Source: Iamia sp035765045 (GTDB lineage Bacteria; Actinomycetota; Acidimicrobiia; Acidimicrobiales; Iamiaceae). From it: 64,000 nucleotides of DNA. Where the stretch lies: NCBI GenBank assembly GCA_035765045.1, contig DASTYI010000099.1:62001-126000 (forward strand). The letters are read 5' to 3'. This document shows positions 8,011 to 16,201 of the stretch, in pieces. The notes beneath the pieces were generated by a model. The model worked only from the letters and a program-made list of their open reading frames with translations, did not search any database and had not been told where the DNA came from. The position numbers were made by a program, and so were the translations under genes. Numbering within the stretch: the stretch's first letter is position 1; each line of letters opens with the position of its first letter.

Positions 8011-8970
8011 TCAGCCGATGGTGCAGTTGACCTTGGCGCGGATGCAGAGGTCGACGTGGGCGTCGAGGGCGTCGGGGTCCCAGCCGTTGAGGAAGTCGCC
8101 GTGGGCGCCGGCCACCGGACCCGACGAGAGGGTCACCCGGCCCGCGGCGGCCCCCGTCACCGGCCACTGGACCGAGACCTGGAGCTCGGTCATCAGCACC
8201 GGGTGGCTCGGCGGGCAGCCCCCGTCGACGCTGGCGGTGACGTGGGCCCGGTGGTCCTCGCTGTCGAGCCGCTCGCCGTCCCAGCAGTCGGGGAACCGCA
8301 GCTGGAGGGTGAGGGGCGACGGGTCGGTGCAGTCGGTCGGCGGCTCGGCCCGGAGCCGGCGGGGCCGCAGCCCGCACCCCCACCCTGCCGTGCCCGTCGG
8401 CTCCGTCGCCTCCGCCCCGCCCCCGTGGTGGTGGTCGTGCCCGTCGGCCTCCCCGCCGGGGGTCGACCCGCCCGTCGCCCCGCCGTCGACGCCGGCGGAG
8501 GCGGTGGGGTCGCCGGCGATCATGGCCAGGCCGAGCGGCGGGGCGGTCACCTCGCGCACGTCGGAGCCGGGGGCGGCGCGGTAGTAGGCCCGCACGAAGG
8601 TGGGGTCGACCGCCACCCTGTCGACCGACAGCGTCGGCACCCAGTAGGCGGCCGTGTCCTCGGTGTCCTCGCAGGTCGTGGCGGTGCCCCGGAGCGAGGG
8701 GCCGGTGCTGTCGGCGGCGGTCGCCGCGCTGCCGAAGAACTCGTGGCTGTGGCTGGCCCCCGGGTGGCCGGGGTGGACGATCGGGTCGTCGGCGGCCCGG
8801 TGGCTGAAGGTGCAGTCGACGGTGAAGAGGGCGTCGTCGTCGTCGGCGGCGATCCAGTCCTCGGCCGGACCGGCGGTGGTCGAGGGGGACGCCGCCCTCG
8901 ACGAGGAGGTGCAGCCGCCGCCCCCCAGGAGGAGGGCGACGGCCACGACCGCGAGGGTGCGCCGCCTCAC
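8011..8970 (-). CDS. DUF1996-like secreted lipoprotein
   Basis: 319 residues. The lipoprotein signal is RRRTLAVVAVALLLGGGGC. The mature part has the DUF1996 signature: FTVDCTFSHRAADDPIVHPGHPGASHSHEFFG, then YWVPTL, and a C-terminal region with C-W-D-G and a late H-G-D-F. A His/Asp/Gly linker (around DGHDHHHGGG) could bind metal. The GTG start overlaps the upstream stop by 4 bp (GTGA), so it is cotranslated with the cupredoxin/beta-helix lipoprotein. DUF1996 function is unknown; bacterial members are exported. Confidence 0.75.
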   Translation of the reverse strand: MRRRTLAVVAVALLLGGGGCTSSSRAASPSTTAGPAEDWIAADDDDALFTVDCTFSHRAADDPIVHPGHPGASHSHEFFGSAATAADSTGPSLRGTATTCEDTEDTAAYWVPTLSVDRVAVDPTFVRAYYRAAPGSDVREVTAPPLGLAMIAGDPTASAGVDGGATGGSTPGGEADGHDHHHGGGAEATEPTGTAGWGCGLRPRRLRAEPPTDCTDPSPLTLQLRFPDCWDGERLDSEDHRAHVTASVDGGCPPSHPVLMTELQVSVQWPVTGAAAGRVTLSSGPVAGAHGDFLNGWDPDALDAHVDLCIRAKVNCTIG

Positions 8971-10586
8971 GGCGCCGCCGGCACCTCGATGGCGTCGAGG
9001 TCGAGCACGAGCGGGACGTCGATCGCCGGACGGGCCGGCGCGGTGGCCGGGTCCGGCATCTCGGGCTGGTCCTCGGGGGCGATGTCGGGCAGCTCGGCCT
9101 CGGTGTAGGGCACCGACTCGGGCTTCCCGTCGTTCACGGCCAGCTGGACGATGTCGAAGGCGCCCCGGCTGAGGTCGCCGGTCGCCACCGCCGGGCACGG
9201 GGCCTCCTCCTCGATGCCCTCGGGTGCCGAGGTGGCGAAGTCGTTGTCGGCGAAGCAGTTCTCGCCGGTCTGCTCGCCCTCACCGTCGAACCACATGGCC
9301 AGATCACCGAGCCCCGAACCGGAGACGACGTTCTCGCGCACCACGTTGCCGGTGGCCTCCCAGAGGTACTCGGCGCTCTCGGGGTAGGTGATGACGCCGA
9401 TGCCGGCCACGTCGTGGTCGATCACCCGGTTGCGCTCGATCACGTTGTTGATGCCCCCGGCGACGAGGATGCCGTTGCCCATGGCGGTGATCGAGATGTC
9501 GATCGCCGGCGTCGCGCCGTTGTTGTTGTCGTGGACGAGGTTCCCGACGATCGTGTTGTCGTCCTGCGGGTACTCGGGCTCGTAGGAGCCGCTGTTGGGC
9601 ACGATGCCGGCCCGGTTGTAGCGCCACACGCTGTTGGCGATGACCAGGTTCCCGCCGGCGTTGGTGCCGGAGTAGCCGAGGCCGTTCCACTCCGACACGA
9701 CGTCGGTGATCAGCGCGTCGCACGGTTGGCACCCGCCTATGTAGAACCCGGCGTCGGGGCTCCCGCCCCCGTAGCTGTGGTCGATCTGCCCCTTGGTCGA
9801 CTCGAAGGCGTAGACGCCGTAGTCGCCGTTGCGCACGGCGGTCAGGTACGAGCCGCGGTACCCGGTGACGCCGGTCCAGAAGAAGCCGTTCTTGGTGTAG
9901 TTCCGGGCTGTCATGTTCTCGATGACGACACCGTTGGCCCCCACCACCTGAACGCCGTTCGCCCGGGTGAACTCGCCGTCGAGGATCACCTCGTCGCGGT
10001 CGAGGCCGCGAAGGGTGATCCCGTCCTTGCCCCGGCCGACCTGGACGGCCTCCTCGTAGACCCCGGGGCTGATCAGGATGAGGTCGCCCTCGCCGGCGGC
10101 GTCGACCGCGCCCTGGATGGTGTCGTGGTCGGCCGGCACCTCGATGGTCACGCCGCTGGCGACGATGTCGAGGGCGTCGGGATCGGGCTCGGGCGGCGGC
10201 GGGGCCTCGACGTCGCCGACCAGCACCGTCCCGACCATGCCGTCGGTGGCGTTGCCGTGGAGCGAGCAGTAGTAGGCGAAGGCCCCCTCCTCCTCGAAGG
10301 TGGCCTCGTAGGTGTCGGTCGGGCGGAACTGCGTCTCGCCCACGCCGAACGGCGCTCCGTCCACCGAGATGATGTTGTGGTCGTTGCGACCGATGTTCTC
10401 CCAGGTCACGGTCTCGCCGACGTCGACCCGGATCGTGTGGTCCTCCTCGCCGAAGACGTTGTCCAGAGCCTGGACGACGTTGTCCCCAGCCGCCGTCTCC
10501 CGCGCCACCTCGTCGGCGCCGCAGGCGGCCAGCGGGGCCGCCACCAGCACGGCCGTGGCCAGCAGGGATCGGATGGTCGTACGCAT
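8967..10586 (-). CDS. lipoprotein with cupredoxin domain fused to right-handed beta-helix
   Basis: 539 residues. The lipobox is A-P-L-A-A-C with Cys22. Residues ~36-128 are a plastocyanin/halocyanin-like cupredoxin with candidate copper ligands His70, Cys107, His110 and Met117 (YYCSLHG...GMVGTVLV). Residues ~150-420 are a parallel beta-helix beginning PADHDTIQGAVDAAGEGDLILISPGVYEE, the NosD/CASH-type opening, with many N-rich turns. A proline-rich C-terminal tail follows. Predicted location is the outer face of the cytoplasmic membrane. Copper binding is supported by residues; the substrate of the helix (glycan or protein partner) is unknown. Divergent from msrA with a 113-bp gap. Confidence 0.8.
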   Translation of the reverse strand: MRTTIRSLLATAVLVAAPLAACGADEVARETAAGDNVVQALDNVFGEEDHTIRVDVGETVTWENIGRNDHNIISVDGAPFGVGETQFRPTDTYEATFEEEGAFAYYCSLHGNATDGMVGTVLVGDVEAPPPPEPDPDALDIVASGVTIEVPADHDTIQGAVDAAGEGDLILISPGVYEEAVQVGRGKDGITLRGLDRDEVILDGEFTRANGVQVVGANGVVIENMTARNYTKNGFFWTGVTGYRGSYLTAVRNGDYGVYAFESTKGQIDHSYGGGSPDAGFYIGGCQPCDALITDVVSEWNGLGYSGTNAGGNLVIANSVWRYNRAGIVPNSGSYEPEYPQDDNTIVGNLVHDNNNGATPAIDISITAMGNGILVAGGINNVIERNRVIDHDVAGIGVITYPESAEYLWEATGNVVRENVVSGSGLGDLAMWFDGEGEQTGENCFADNDFATSAPEGIEEEAPCPAVATGDLSRGAFDIVQLAVNDGKPESVPYTEAELPDIAPEDQPEMPDPATAPARPAIDVPLVLDLDAIEVPAAP

Positions 10587-10699
10587 GGCTCCCCCCGGAG
10601 GTGAACGCTGGGTGACGGGGGATCATGCCACCCTTCGGGGTGACGGTGCCGGAGGACCGTCCCCAGGGCGAGGTTGCCGTCCCCCCGTAGCCTGTGGAC

Positions 10700-11350
10700 A
10701 TGTTCCTCTTCCGCAAGACCGAGATGGTCGAGCCCGACCGCGCCCTCCGGGGACGTGACGAGGAGATGCCCGTCGCCCCCGCCCACACCGTCCTCGGCAC
10801 GCCGCTGCGGCCGCCGTTCCCCGAGGGCACCCGCACCGCCGTGTTCGCCCTCGGCTGCTTCTGGGGCGCCGAGCGCCTCTTCTGGCGGACGCCGGGCGTG
10901 TACACCACCGCCGTCGGCTACGTCGCCGGCTACACCCCCAACCCCACCTACGAGGAGGTGTGCTCGGGCAAGACCGGCCACACCGAGGCCGTCCTCGTCG
11001 CCTACGACCCCGAGCAGGTGACCCTCGAGACGCTCCTCAAGGTCTTCTGGGAGGGCCACGACCCGACCCAGGGCATGCGCCAGGGCAACGACGTCGGGAC
11101 CCAGTACCGCTCGGGCATCTACGGCCTGTCCGGCGATGACCTGGCCCTCGCCGAGGCCAGCCGGGACGCCTACCAGGCCACCCTCCACGAGTCCGGCTAC
11201 GGCGACATCACCACCGAGATCACCGACGGCGGCCCCTTCTTCTACGCCGAGGACTGCCACCAGCAGTACCTGGACAAGGTCCCCAACGGCTACTGCGGCC
11301 TCGGCGGTACCGGTGTCTCCTGCCCCGTCGGCCTCACCCCCGCCGACTGA
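10700..11350 (+). CDS. msrA: peptide methionine sulfoxide reductase MsrA
   Basis: 216 residues. The FALGCFWGAERLF motif contains the catalytic Cys. EEVCSGKTGHTEAV, YRSGIY and FFYAEDCHQQYL are MsrA signatures, and the C-terminal NGYCGLGGTGVSC carries the resolving cysteines. The N-terminal extension (MFLFRKTEMVEPDRALRGRDEEMPV) matches the long E. coli type, so the ATG at 10700 was chosen over GTG 10694. The enzyme reduces the S-epimer of methionine sulfoxide in proteins with thioredoxin; a thioredoxin gene lies at 56474. Its 3' end overlaps the convergent alpha-galactosidase gene by 17 bp. Confidence 0.95.
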   Translation: MFLFRKTEMVEPDRALRGRDEEMPVAPAHTVLGTPLRPPFPEGTRTAVFALGCFWGAERLFWRTPGVYTTAVGYVAGYTPNPTYEEVCSGKTGHTEAVLVAYDPEQVTLETLLKVFWEGHDPTQGMRQGNDVGTQYRSGIYGLSGDDLALAEASRDAYQATLHESGYGDITTEITDGGPFFYAEDCHQQYLDKVPNGYCGLGGTGVSCPVGLTPAD

Positions 11351-13385
11351 CCTCCAGCACGGTGGCGGTGGGGGCGTCGCCCCCGGGCCAGGGGATGGCG
11401 CCGTCGACCAGGGTGGTGAGGCGGTCGGCGGCGGGGCGGCCAGGGGTGAGGTCGGTGACCGTGACCGGGGTGGTGGCGTCGATCCCCGGGACCGGGACGG
11501 GGGCGCCGCCGCCGGGGTCGCCGGGGAGGCGGTAGAGGAAGACGACGGCACGGTCGTCGGCGACGTGGGCCAGGGCGGCGCGGTCGGAGCCGACCGGGGA
11601 GACGAGGCGGTGCAGGTCGCCGTGCTGCACGACCGTGCGGATCCGGTGGTAGGCGGACACCGCCTCGGCCACGGTCGCCTCCTCGTCGGCGGTCAGGGCG
11701 GTCAGGTCGAGGTCGACGCCGAAGCGGGCGCTCATCGCCACCGCGCACCCGAAGGCGATCGGCCGATCGCCCCACCGCGTGACGTGGGCGCCGAGGACCG
11801 AGGCGGGCAGGAGGTGCGACGCACCCCACTGGATCCGCACCCGGTCGACCGGGTCGGTGTCGTCCGAGGTCCAGATCTCGTGGAACCAGCGGAGCGTGTC
11901 GAGGTCGGACCGCCCCCCGCCGGAGGCGCACAGCATCAGCTCGACGTCGGGGTGGCGCCGGGCGACCTCGGCCATGACCTCCCCGGTGGCGAGGACCCGG
12001 TCGCGGGCGAGGTGGCTCTGGCGATCGGCGGGCAGGGCACCCGAGCCGGGCTCGGTGACGTCCCGGTTGGCGTCCCACTTGAGGTAGCTGATGCCCGGGT
12101 GCTCGCCGAGGATCCGGTCGATCGTGGCCAGCACGAAGGCGCGCACCTCGGGCCGGCACAGGTCGAGGACGAGCTGGTTGCGCTCCTCCCGCCGCTCCCG
12201 GCCGGGCTCGCCGATCACCCAGTCCGGGTTGGCCACGTAGAGGTCCGAGGCGGCGTTCACCATCTCGGGCTCGACCCACAGGCCGAACCGCATCCCGGCC
12301 GCCACCGTCCGGTCGACCAGCGGCTGGAGCCCGTCGGGCAGCTTGCGCCGGTCGACCTCCCAGTCGCCGAGCGAGGTGGTGTCGTCGTCCCGCCGGCCGA
12401 ACCAGCCGTCGTCGAGCAGGAAGAGCTCGCACCCGAGGGCGGCGGCCCGATCGACCTGGGCGGCCAACGCCTCCGGCGAGAGGTCGAAGAACATCGCCTC
12501 CCAGGTGTTGGCCACCGTCGCCCGGGTGCGGTCGCCGTCGCGGACGGCGTGGCGGCGGGCGAAGCGGTGGAGCCGCCGGCTGGTCTCGCCGATGCCGGTG
12601 GTCGACCACGTCCACACGACCGACGGGGTGACGAGGACCTCGCCCGGATCGAGGACCCGCTCGGCCCCGACGTGCTGGGCGCCGGCGACGAGGCGCTGCT
12701 GGCCGTGCGGCGCCACCTCGGCGTCGACGCGGGTGTCGCCACCCCAGCGGACGGTGCCGGCCAGGACGGTCCCGGCGTCCTCGGCGGCGGCGCCGTCGGG
12801 GCTCCACAGCACCACCGGCGGCCGGTACAGGCTCGACCGCACGCCACCGAACGAGGCCACCGTCTTCGTCCCCTGCACCATGGCCTCGGTGGTGGGCCTC
12901 CACTCCCCCGCCCAGCCCCCGCCCCAGTGCGTGAGGTGCGGCGCCGGGCCGGCGAGGGCGGGCGCCCCCGACGCCGCCTGGTGGAGCCGACACGGGGCGT
13001 CGCCCGCGTTGGCGACCTCGACCCACTGCTCGATCGCCTCGACGTCGGGGTGGGTCCGGACGCAGAACGTCACCGCCAGCGGGGCGACCCGGTCGACCAG
13101 CCGGATGCGGTGGTCCACCCCGTCGCCCTCGGCGGCCGGGCCCTGCGTGGCGCCGTCGAACCGCAGGCGGGTGGACACGGCCCCGTCGGCGTGGGTGACC
13201 CGCAGCGCCGGCTCCCGCAGCGGCTCCTCGCCGAAGGTCGGGAGGGCCAGCGGGTACAGGGCGATCGGCAGGTCGGGCCGGGGCTCCTCGGCCGGCGGCC
13301 CGAAGTGGAGCTGGTGGAGCCGGCCGTCGTCACCCGGCGCCAGGACCAGGAGGGTCGCACCGGCGTCGATCACGATCTCGTCCAC
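11334..13385 (-). CDS. GH36 alpha-galactosidase
   Basis: 683 residues, the usual size for a GH36 enzyme. An N-terminal beta-sandwich (to about residue 300) precedes a TIM barrel starting NTWEAMFFDLS. LKWDANRD holds the nucleophile Asp and FHEIWTSDDTD the general acid/base Asp; LFLLDDGWFGRRDDD and CASGGGRSD are also diagnostic. The family hydrolyses terminal alpha-galactosides such as melibiose and raffinose. No signal peptide, so it is probably intracellular. No sugar transporter lies nearby, so the natural substrate is open. Confidence 0.9.
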   Translation of the reverse strand: MDEIVIDAGATLLVLAPGDDGRLHQLHFGPPAEEPRPDLPIALYPLALPTFGEEPLREPALRVTHADGAVSTRLRFDGATQGPAAEGDGVDHRIRLVDRVAPLAVTFCVRTHPDVEAIEQWVEVANAGDAPCRLHQAASGAPALAGPAPHLTHWGGGWAGEWRPTTEAMVQGTKTVASFGGVRSSLYRPPVVLWSPDGAAAEDAGTVLAGTVRWGGDTRVDAEVAPHGQQRLVAGAQHVGAERVLDPGEVLVTPSVVWTWSTTGIGETSRRLHRFARRHAVRDGDRTRATVANTWEAMFFDLSPEALAAQVDRAAALGCELFLLDDGWFGRRDDDTTSLGDWEVDRRKLPDGLQPLVDRTVAAGMRFGLWVEPEMVNAASDLYVANPDWVIGEPGRERREERNQLVLDLCRPEVRAFVLATIDRILGEHPGISYLKWDANRDVTEPGSGALPADRQSHLARDRVLATGEVMAEVARRHPDVELMLCASGGGRSDLDTLRWFHEIWTSDDTDPVDRVRIQWGASHLLPASVLGAHVTRWGDRPIAFGCAVAMSARFGVDLDLTALTADEEATVAEAVSAYHRIRTVVQHGDLHRLVSPVGSDRAALAHVADDRAVVFLYRLPGDPGGGAPVPVPGIDATTPVTVTDLTPGRPAADRLTTLVDGAIPWPGGDAPTATVLEVSRRG

Positions 13386-13402
13386 CGACCGAACCTAACC
13401 CC

Positions 13403-13590
13403 GTGCCCGTGCCCGGCTCGCCCGGTGGACGACGACGTATGACGGTCTTGCAGGACGACGCCGCCGGCCTGGTGGCGTGGGTGGCGCCGGGCTCTTCCCG
13501 CCTGGCCGCCGTCCCCGTCGACGGGCTCGGCCTCCGCGACCGCCCGCCGGCCGGGCGGTTCACGACGCCCCGCCGCCACCGGCGACGATC
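13403..13590 (+). pseudogene. possible truncated DUF402-type remnant
   Basis: The frame from about 13440 reads MTVLQDDAAGLVAWVAPGSS followed by a short PVDGLGLRDRPPAGRF stretch, which resembles the start of DUF402 (RNase G/E-like) proteins ('...D.P..LVLWLPPGTP... DG...R..P'). The similarity stops at about codon 50, where the frame runs into intergenic hairpin repeats and ends at 13639. This may be a gene broken by repeat insertion; the match is by eye and weak. Confidence 0.3.
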
Positions 13591-13612
13591 ACACCAGATG
13601 GATGCCCAGCCC

Positions 13613-13732
13613 GGTTCTGAGGCGCAGGCGTTGCGCTGACGCAACCCAGGCGGGTCAGAACGGACCGGATGGATCGCAGCACGGTTCTGAGGCGCCGACG
13701 GCGCGTTCGGGGCGACCAGGGTGGATCAGAAC
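13613..13732. repeat. two tandem hairpins with GTTCTGA/TCAGAAC arms
   Basis: 13613-13661 and 13683-13732 each start GGTTCTGAGGCG and end TCAGAAC, preceded by a GGATGGAT-like string, giving a period of about 70 bp. The first has an inner stem TTGCG/CGCAA. They fill the 433-bp gap between the alpha-galactosidase start (13385) and the convergent-side gene end at 13819. Apart from the DUF402-like remnant I see no other gene there. Confidence 0.75.
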
Positions 13733-13818
13733 CCGAGGCCGGCACGCGCCCCTCGGGTTCTCCACTGGAGCCTCCGTGCTCGTGGGCCGTGGGCCGGGGC
13801 TGAGGGCGGGGGCTGGGG

Positions 13819-14598
13819 TCAGGGGGGCCAGATGGCGGCGTCGGGGGGGCCGGCGAGGGTGAGGAGGGCGGTGAGGGCGGGGCCGTGGGTCATCTCGGGG
13901 GGCCAGACCTCGACGGTGACGCCGGGGACCTCGACGGGGGCGGGGACGACGAGGGTGACGGGGCGGCCGGCGGCGGCTGCCGCCCGGGCGATCTCCTCGG
14001 CGGTGCCCGGGGGGCGGCCGGCGGGGACGGCGACCGAACCTGGGGCGGCGGTGGGGAAGGTCCGGCCGACCCAGAACCCGGTCGGTCCGGGCGGTGCGAC
14101 GACCAGGCCGTCGGCGGGGAGGGCGGCCGCCAGCCGCGCCGCCGCCCACGGGGCCGAGCCCTCCTCCTGGTAGAGCGGGCCGACCACGGCGGCGACGGCG
14201 GCGTAGAACGGCGGCCGGGCGCCGGGCCCGTCGGCCGGCGGCCAGCCCCCGGCGGCCAGGGCCAGGTGGGCCGGGTCGACGTCGACCACGTCACCGTCCC
14301 GGCCCCCGACGGCGGCGGCCAGCGACCGGGACTCGCGGGCGTCGAGGCCGGTGGTGATCACCAGGTCGGCGGTGGTCAGCTCAGCCAGGGCGGCGTCGCC
14401 CTGCTGGAGCCCGACGGTGCCGCCGTGGAGGGGGTCGTCCCAGGCGAACAGGCCCTTGGCCCCGACGGTGTTGACCACGGTCGCGCCGGTGATCCCGCCC
14501 AGCGTCCGCAGCCCGGCCCGGGCGCCGATCGCCCCCGGGCCGGCCAGCACCACCACCCGCGCCCCCCGCCGGGCCGGGATGGCGGTCAGGGCGGCCAC
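13819..14598 (-). CDS. orphan TPP-enzyme middle-domain protein (acetolactate-synthase-like)
   Basis: 259 residues from GTG 14598. Residues ~12-110 look like the central (TPP_enzyme_M) domain of thiamine-diphosphate enzymes: VVVLAGPGAIG, TVVNTVGAKGLFAWDDPLHGGTVGLQQGDAALAELTTADLVITTGLD and DVVDVDPAHL. The N-terminal PYR domain and the C-terminal pyrophosphate domain with the GDG...N motif are missing, so it cannot be a normal TPP enzyme by itself. The remaining part is Ala/Pro-rich and unrecognised. It starts 4 bp after the SDR stop and is probably coupled to it. It may bind NAD/FAD-like ligands through the DHS-type fold, or be a decayed enzyme. Confidence 0.6.
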   Translation of the reverse strand: MAALTAIPARRGARVVVLAGPGAIGARAGLRTLGGITGATVVNTVGAKGLFAWDDPLHGGTVGLQQGDAALAELTTADLVITTGLDARESRSLAAAVGGRDGDVVDVDPAHLALAAGGWPPADGPGARPPFYAAVAAVVGPLYQEEGSAPWAAARLAAALPADGLVVAPPGPTGFWVGRTFPTAAPGSVAVPAGRPPGTAEEIARAAAAAGRPVTLVVPAPVEVPGVTVEVWPPEMTHGPALTALLTLAGPPDAAIWPP

Positions 14599-14602
14599 GG
14601 GC

Positions 14603-15517
14603 CTAGTAGCGGAGCCCGGGGGCGCGGGTCTTGAAGACGTCGGTGGCGAGCTGCTGGCCCAGCTTGGTGGCGTCCCAGCGCTTGCCGCCGTTGGAGATCG
14701 TGTTGCCGTTGGTCCAGCCGGTCATCAGCACGATGTCCTCGGCCACGGCCCGGATGACCTGCCCGGTGACGTGGGCGCTCTCGTCGCTGGCCAGCCAGGC
14801 GACGAGGGGCGACGACACCGCCGGGTCCATCCGGTTCCACTCGTCCTCGGGCACCTCGTCGGCCTCGATGACGGCGGGGGCGCCGGGCATGGTGCCGGTG
14901 ATGCGGGTGGCGGCGGCGGGGCCGACGGCGTTGACGGTGACGCCCAGGCGCCCCAGCTCGAGGCTGAGGGTCTGGGTGAAGCCGGCCACCCCGGCCTTGG
15001 CCGTGGCGTAGTTGGTCTGGCCGAAGTTGCCGACCAGGCCGGCGCCCGAGGTGGTGGTGATGATTCGGCCGCCGACGGGCTGACCGGTCTCCTTGTGCAC
15101 CTTCCGCCAGTGGACCGCGGCGTGGTGGCACGGCGACCACATGCCCTTGAGGTGGACGGCGATGACGGCGTCGAAGTCGGCCTCGCTCATGTTCCAGATC
15201 GCCGAGTCGCGGACGATGCCGGCGTTGGTGACGAGGATGTCGAGCCGGCCCCAGGTGTCGACGGCCTGGGCGACCATCCGCGCCGCGCCCTCGTGGTCGG
15301 CCACGTTCTCGTAGTTGGCGACGGCCTCGCCGCCCCGGTCGGTGATCAGCCCGACGGTGAGGTCGGCGTCCTTGCCCTCGCCCTCGCCCGTGACCGAGCC
15401 GCCGAGATCGTTGACCACGACCTTGGCGCCGTGCTTGGCCAGCTCCAGGGCGTGCCCCCGCCCGATGCCGTGGCCGGCTCCGGTGACGATGGCGACCTTG
15501 CCGTCGAGCATGCCCAT
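14603..15517 (-). CDS. short-chain dehydrogenase (MFE-2/17-beta-HSD4-like)
   Basis: 304 residues. The ATG is preceded by a strong AGGAGGT. TGAGHGIGRGHALELAKHGAKVVVNDLGGS is the NAD-binding segment typical of the hydroxyacyl-CoA dehydrogenase part of multifunctional enzyme 2; N-A-G-I and Y-A-T-A-K provide the catalytic residues. The ~40-residue C-terminal extension after TGQVIRA is longer than in FabG. Likely oxidises a 3-hydroxyacyl-CoA or hydroxysteroid. It is expressed from a promoter carrying the CTGACG operator at 15547 and may therefore belong to the TetR regulon described below. Confidence 0.85.
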   Translation of the reverse strand: MGMLDGKVAIVTGAGHGIGRGHALELAKHGAKVVVNDLGGSVTGEGEGKDADLTVGLITDRGGEAVANYENVADHEGAARMVAQAVDTWGRLDILVTNAGIVRDSAIWNMSEADFDAVIAVHLKGMWSPCHHAAVHWRKVHKETGQPVGGRIITTTSGAGLVGNFGQTNYATAKAGVAGFTQTLSLELGRLGVTVNAVGPAAATRITGTMPGAPAVIEADEVPEDEWNRMDPAVSSPLVAWLASDESAHVTGQVIRAVAEDIVLMTGWTNGNTISNGGKRWDATKLGQQLATDVFKTRAPGLRY

Positions 15518-15546
15518 GGGTGACCTCCTGCGGCCCGGCCGCGCGT

Positions 15547-15565
15547 ATCTGACGAGTCGTCAGAT
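15547..15565. promoter_or_regulatory. CTGACG-type operator upstream of SDR
   Basis: Perfect 19-bp palindrome ATCTGACGAGTCGTCAGAT, 30-48 bp before the ATG of the SDR at 15517. One of six sites with consensus AYCTGACGnnnCGTCAGRT in the window. Confidence 0.8.
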
Positions 15566-15573
15566 CTTAGGAG

Positions 15574-16167
15574 CTAGCCCACCGGGAAGGTGAAGCTGCC
15601 GGGCCAGCTGCCGTAGTCCTGCGAGGTGACGGCGTTGGCCTCGCTCCCCTCGTAGGACTCCTCGCCCGGGGCGATCTCGATCACGACCCGGCCGCCCTCG
15701 ACCGGGTTGATGATCCCGGCGTGGACGGCGGCCGAGCAGACCGACGAGTCGTCGGTGTAGGTCTCGGTGCCCCAGACCGAGCCGATCTCGCCGTCGGGCG
15801 GGCAGAGGAAGGCGATCCGCTTGCCGTCCTCGCCTCGGTACTGGGCGGCGTTGAGGTCCCACGACACGTCGGGGGCCTCGGCATCGGGGGCGCCGGTGCC
15901 CTCCTGGCCCTGGTCGGAGGTGTCGGGGGGCGTGTCCTCGGGGTCCTCGCCGGCCTCGGTGGTGGTCGGGTCGCCGCCCGCGTCGCCCTCGTCGTCGGGG
16001 GCCGTGGTGGTCGCGCCCTCGTCGGCGGTGGTCGACGTCTCCCCCGCCTGCTCCTCGGTGGTCGACGAGGCGGCGTCGCCGTCGTCGCCGTCGTCCGAGC
16101 ACCCGGCCAGGACGAGCAGGGCGGCGAGGGCGGGGACGGCGAGACGGCGGACGGTCGGGGTGCGCAT
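15574..16167 (-). CDS. secreted lipoprotein with LCCL-like domain
   Basis: 197 residues. The ATG at 16167 gives RRLAVPALAALLVLAGC, a clean lipoprotein signal. A ~75-residue Asp/Glu/Thr-rich linker (EEQAGETSTTADEG...) follows, as in surface lipoproteins that span the cell wall. The C-terminal ~90 residues (RIAFLCPPDG...VWGTETYTDDSSVCSAAVHAGII...G..VVIEIAPG) match the LCCL fold pattern, including the two cysteines and the S-S-V-C-x-A-A-x-H-A-G motif. LCCL domains bind lipid or glycan ligands in other systems; the role here is unknown. Confidence 0.7.
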   Translation of the reverse strand: MRTPTVRRLAVPALAALLVLAGCSDDGDDGDAASSTTEEQAGETSTTADEGATTTAPDDEGDAGGDPTTTEAGEDPEDTPPDTSDQGQEGTGAPDAEAPDVSWDLNAAQYRGEDGKRIAFLCPPDGEIGSVWGTETYTDDSSVCSAAVHAGIINPVEGGRVVIEIAPGEESYEGSEANAVTSQDYGSWPGSFTFPVG

Positions 16168-16201
16168 CCCTGCATCCTCGCACCGGTAGCGTCTCGCGCT
16201 C

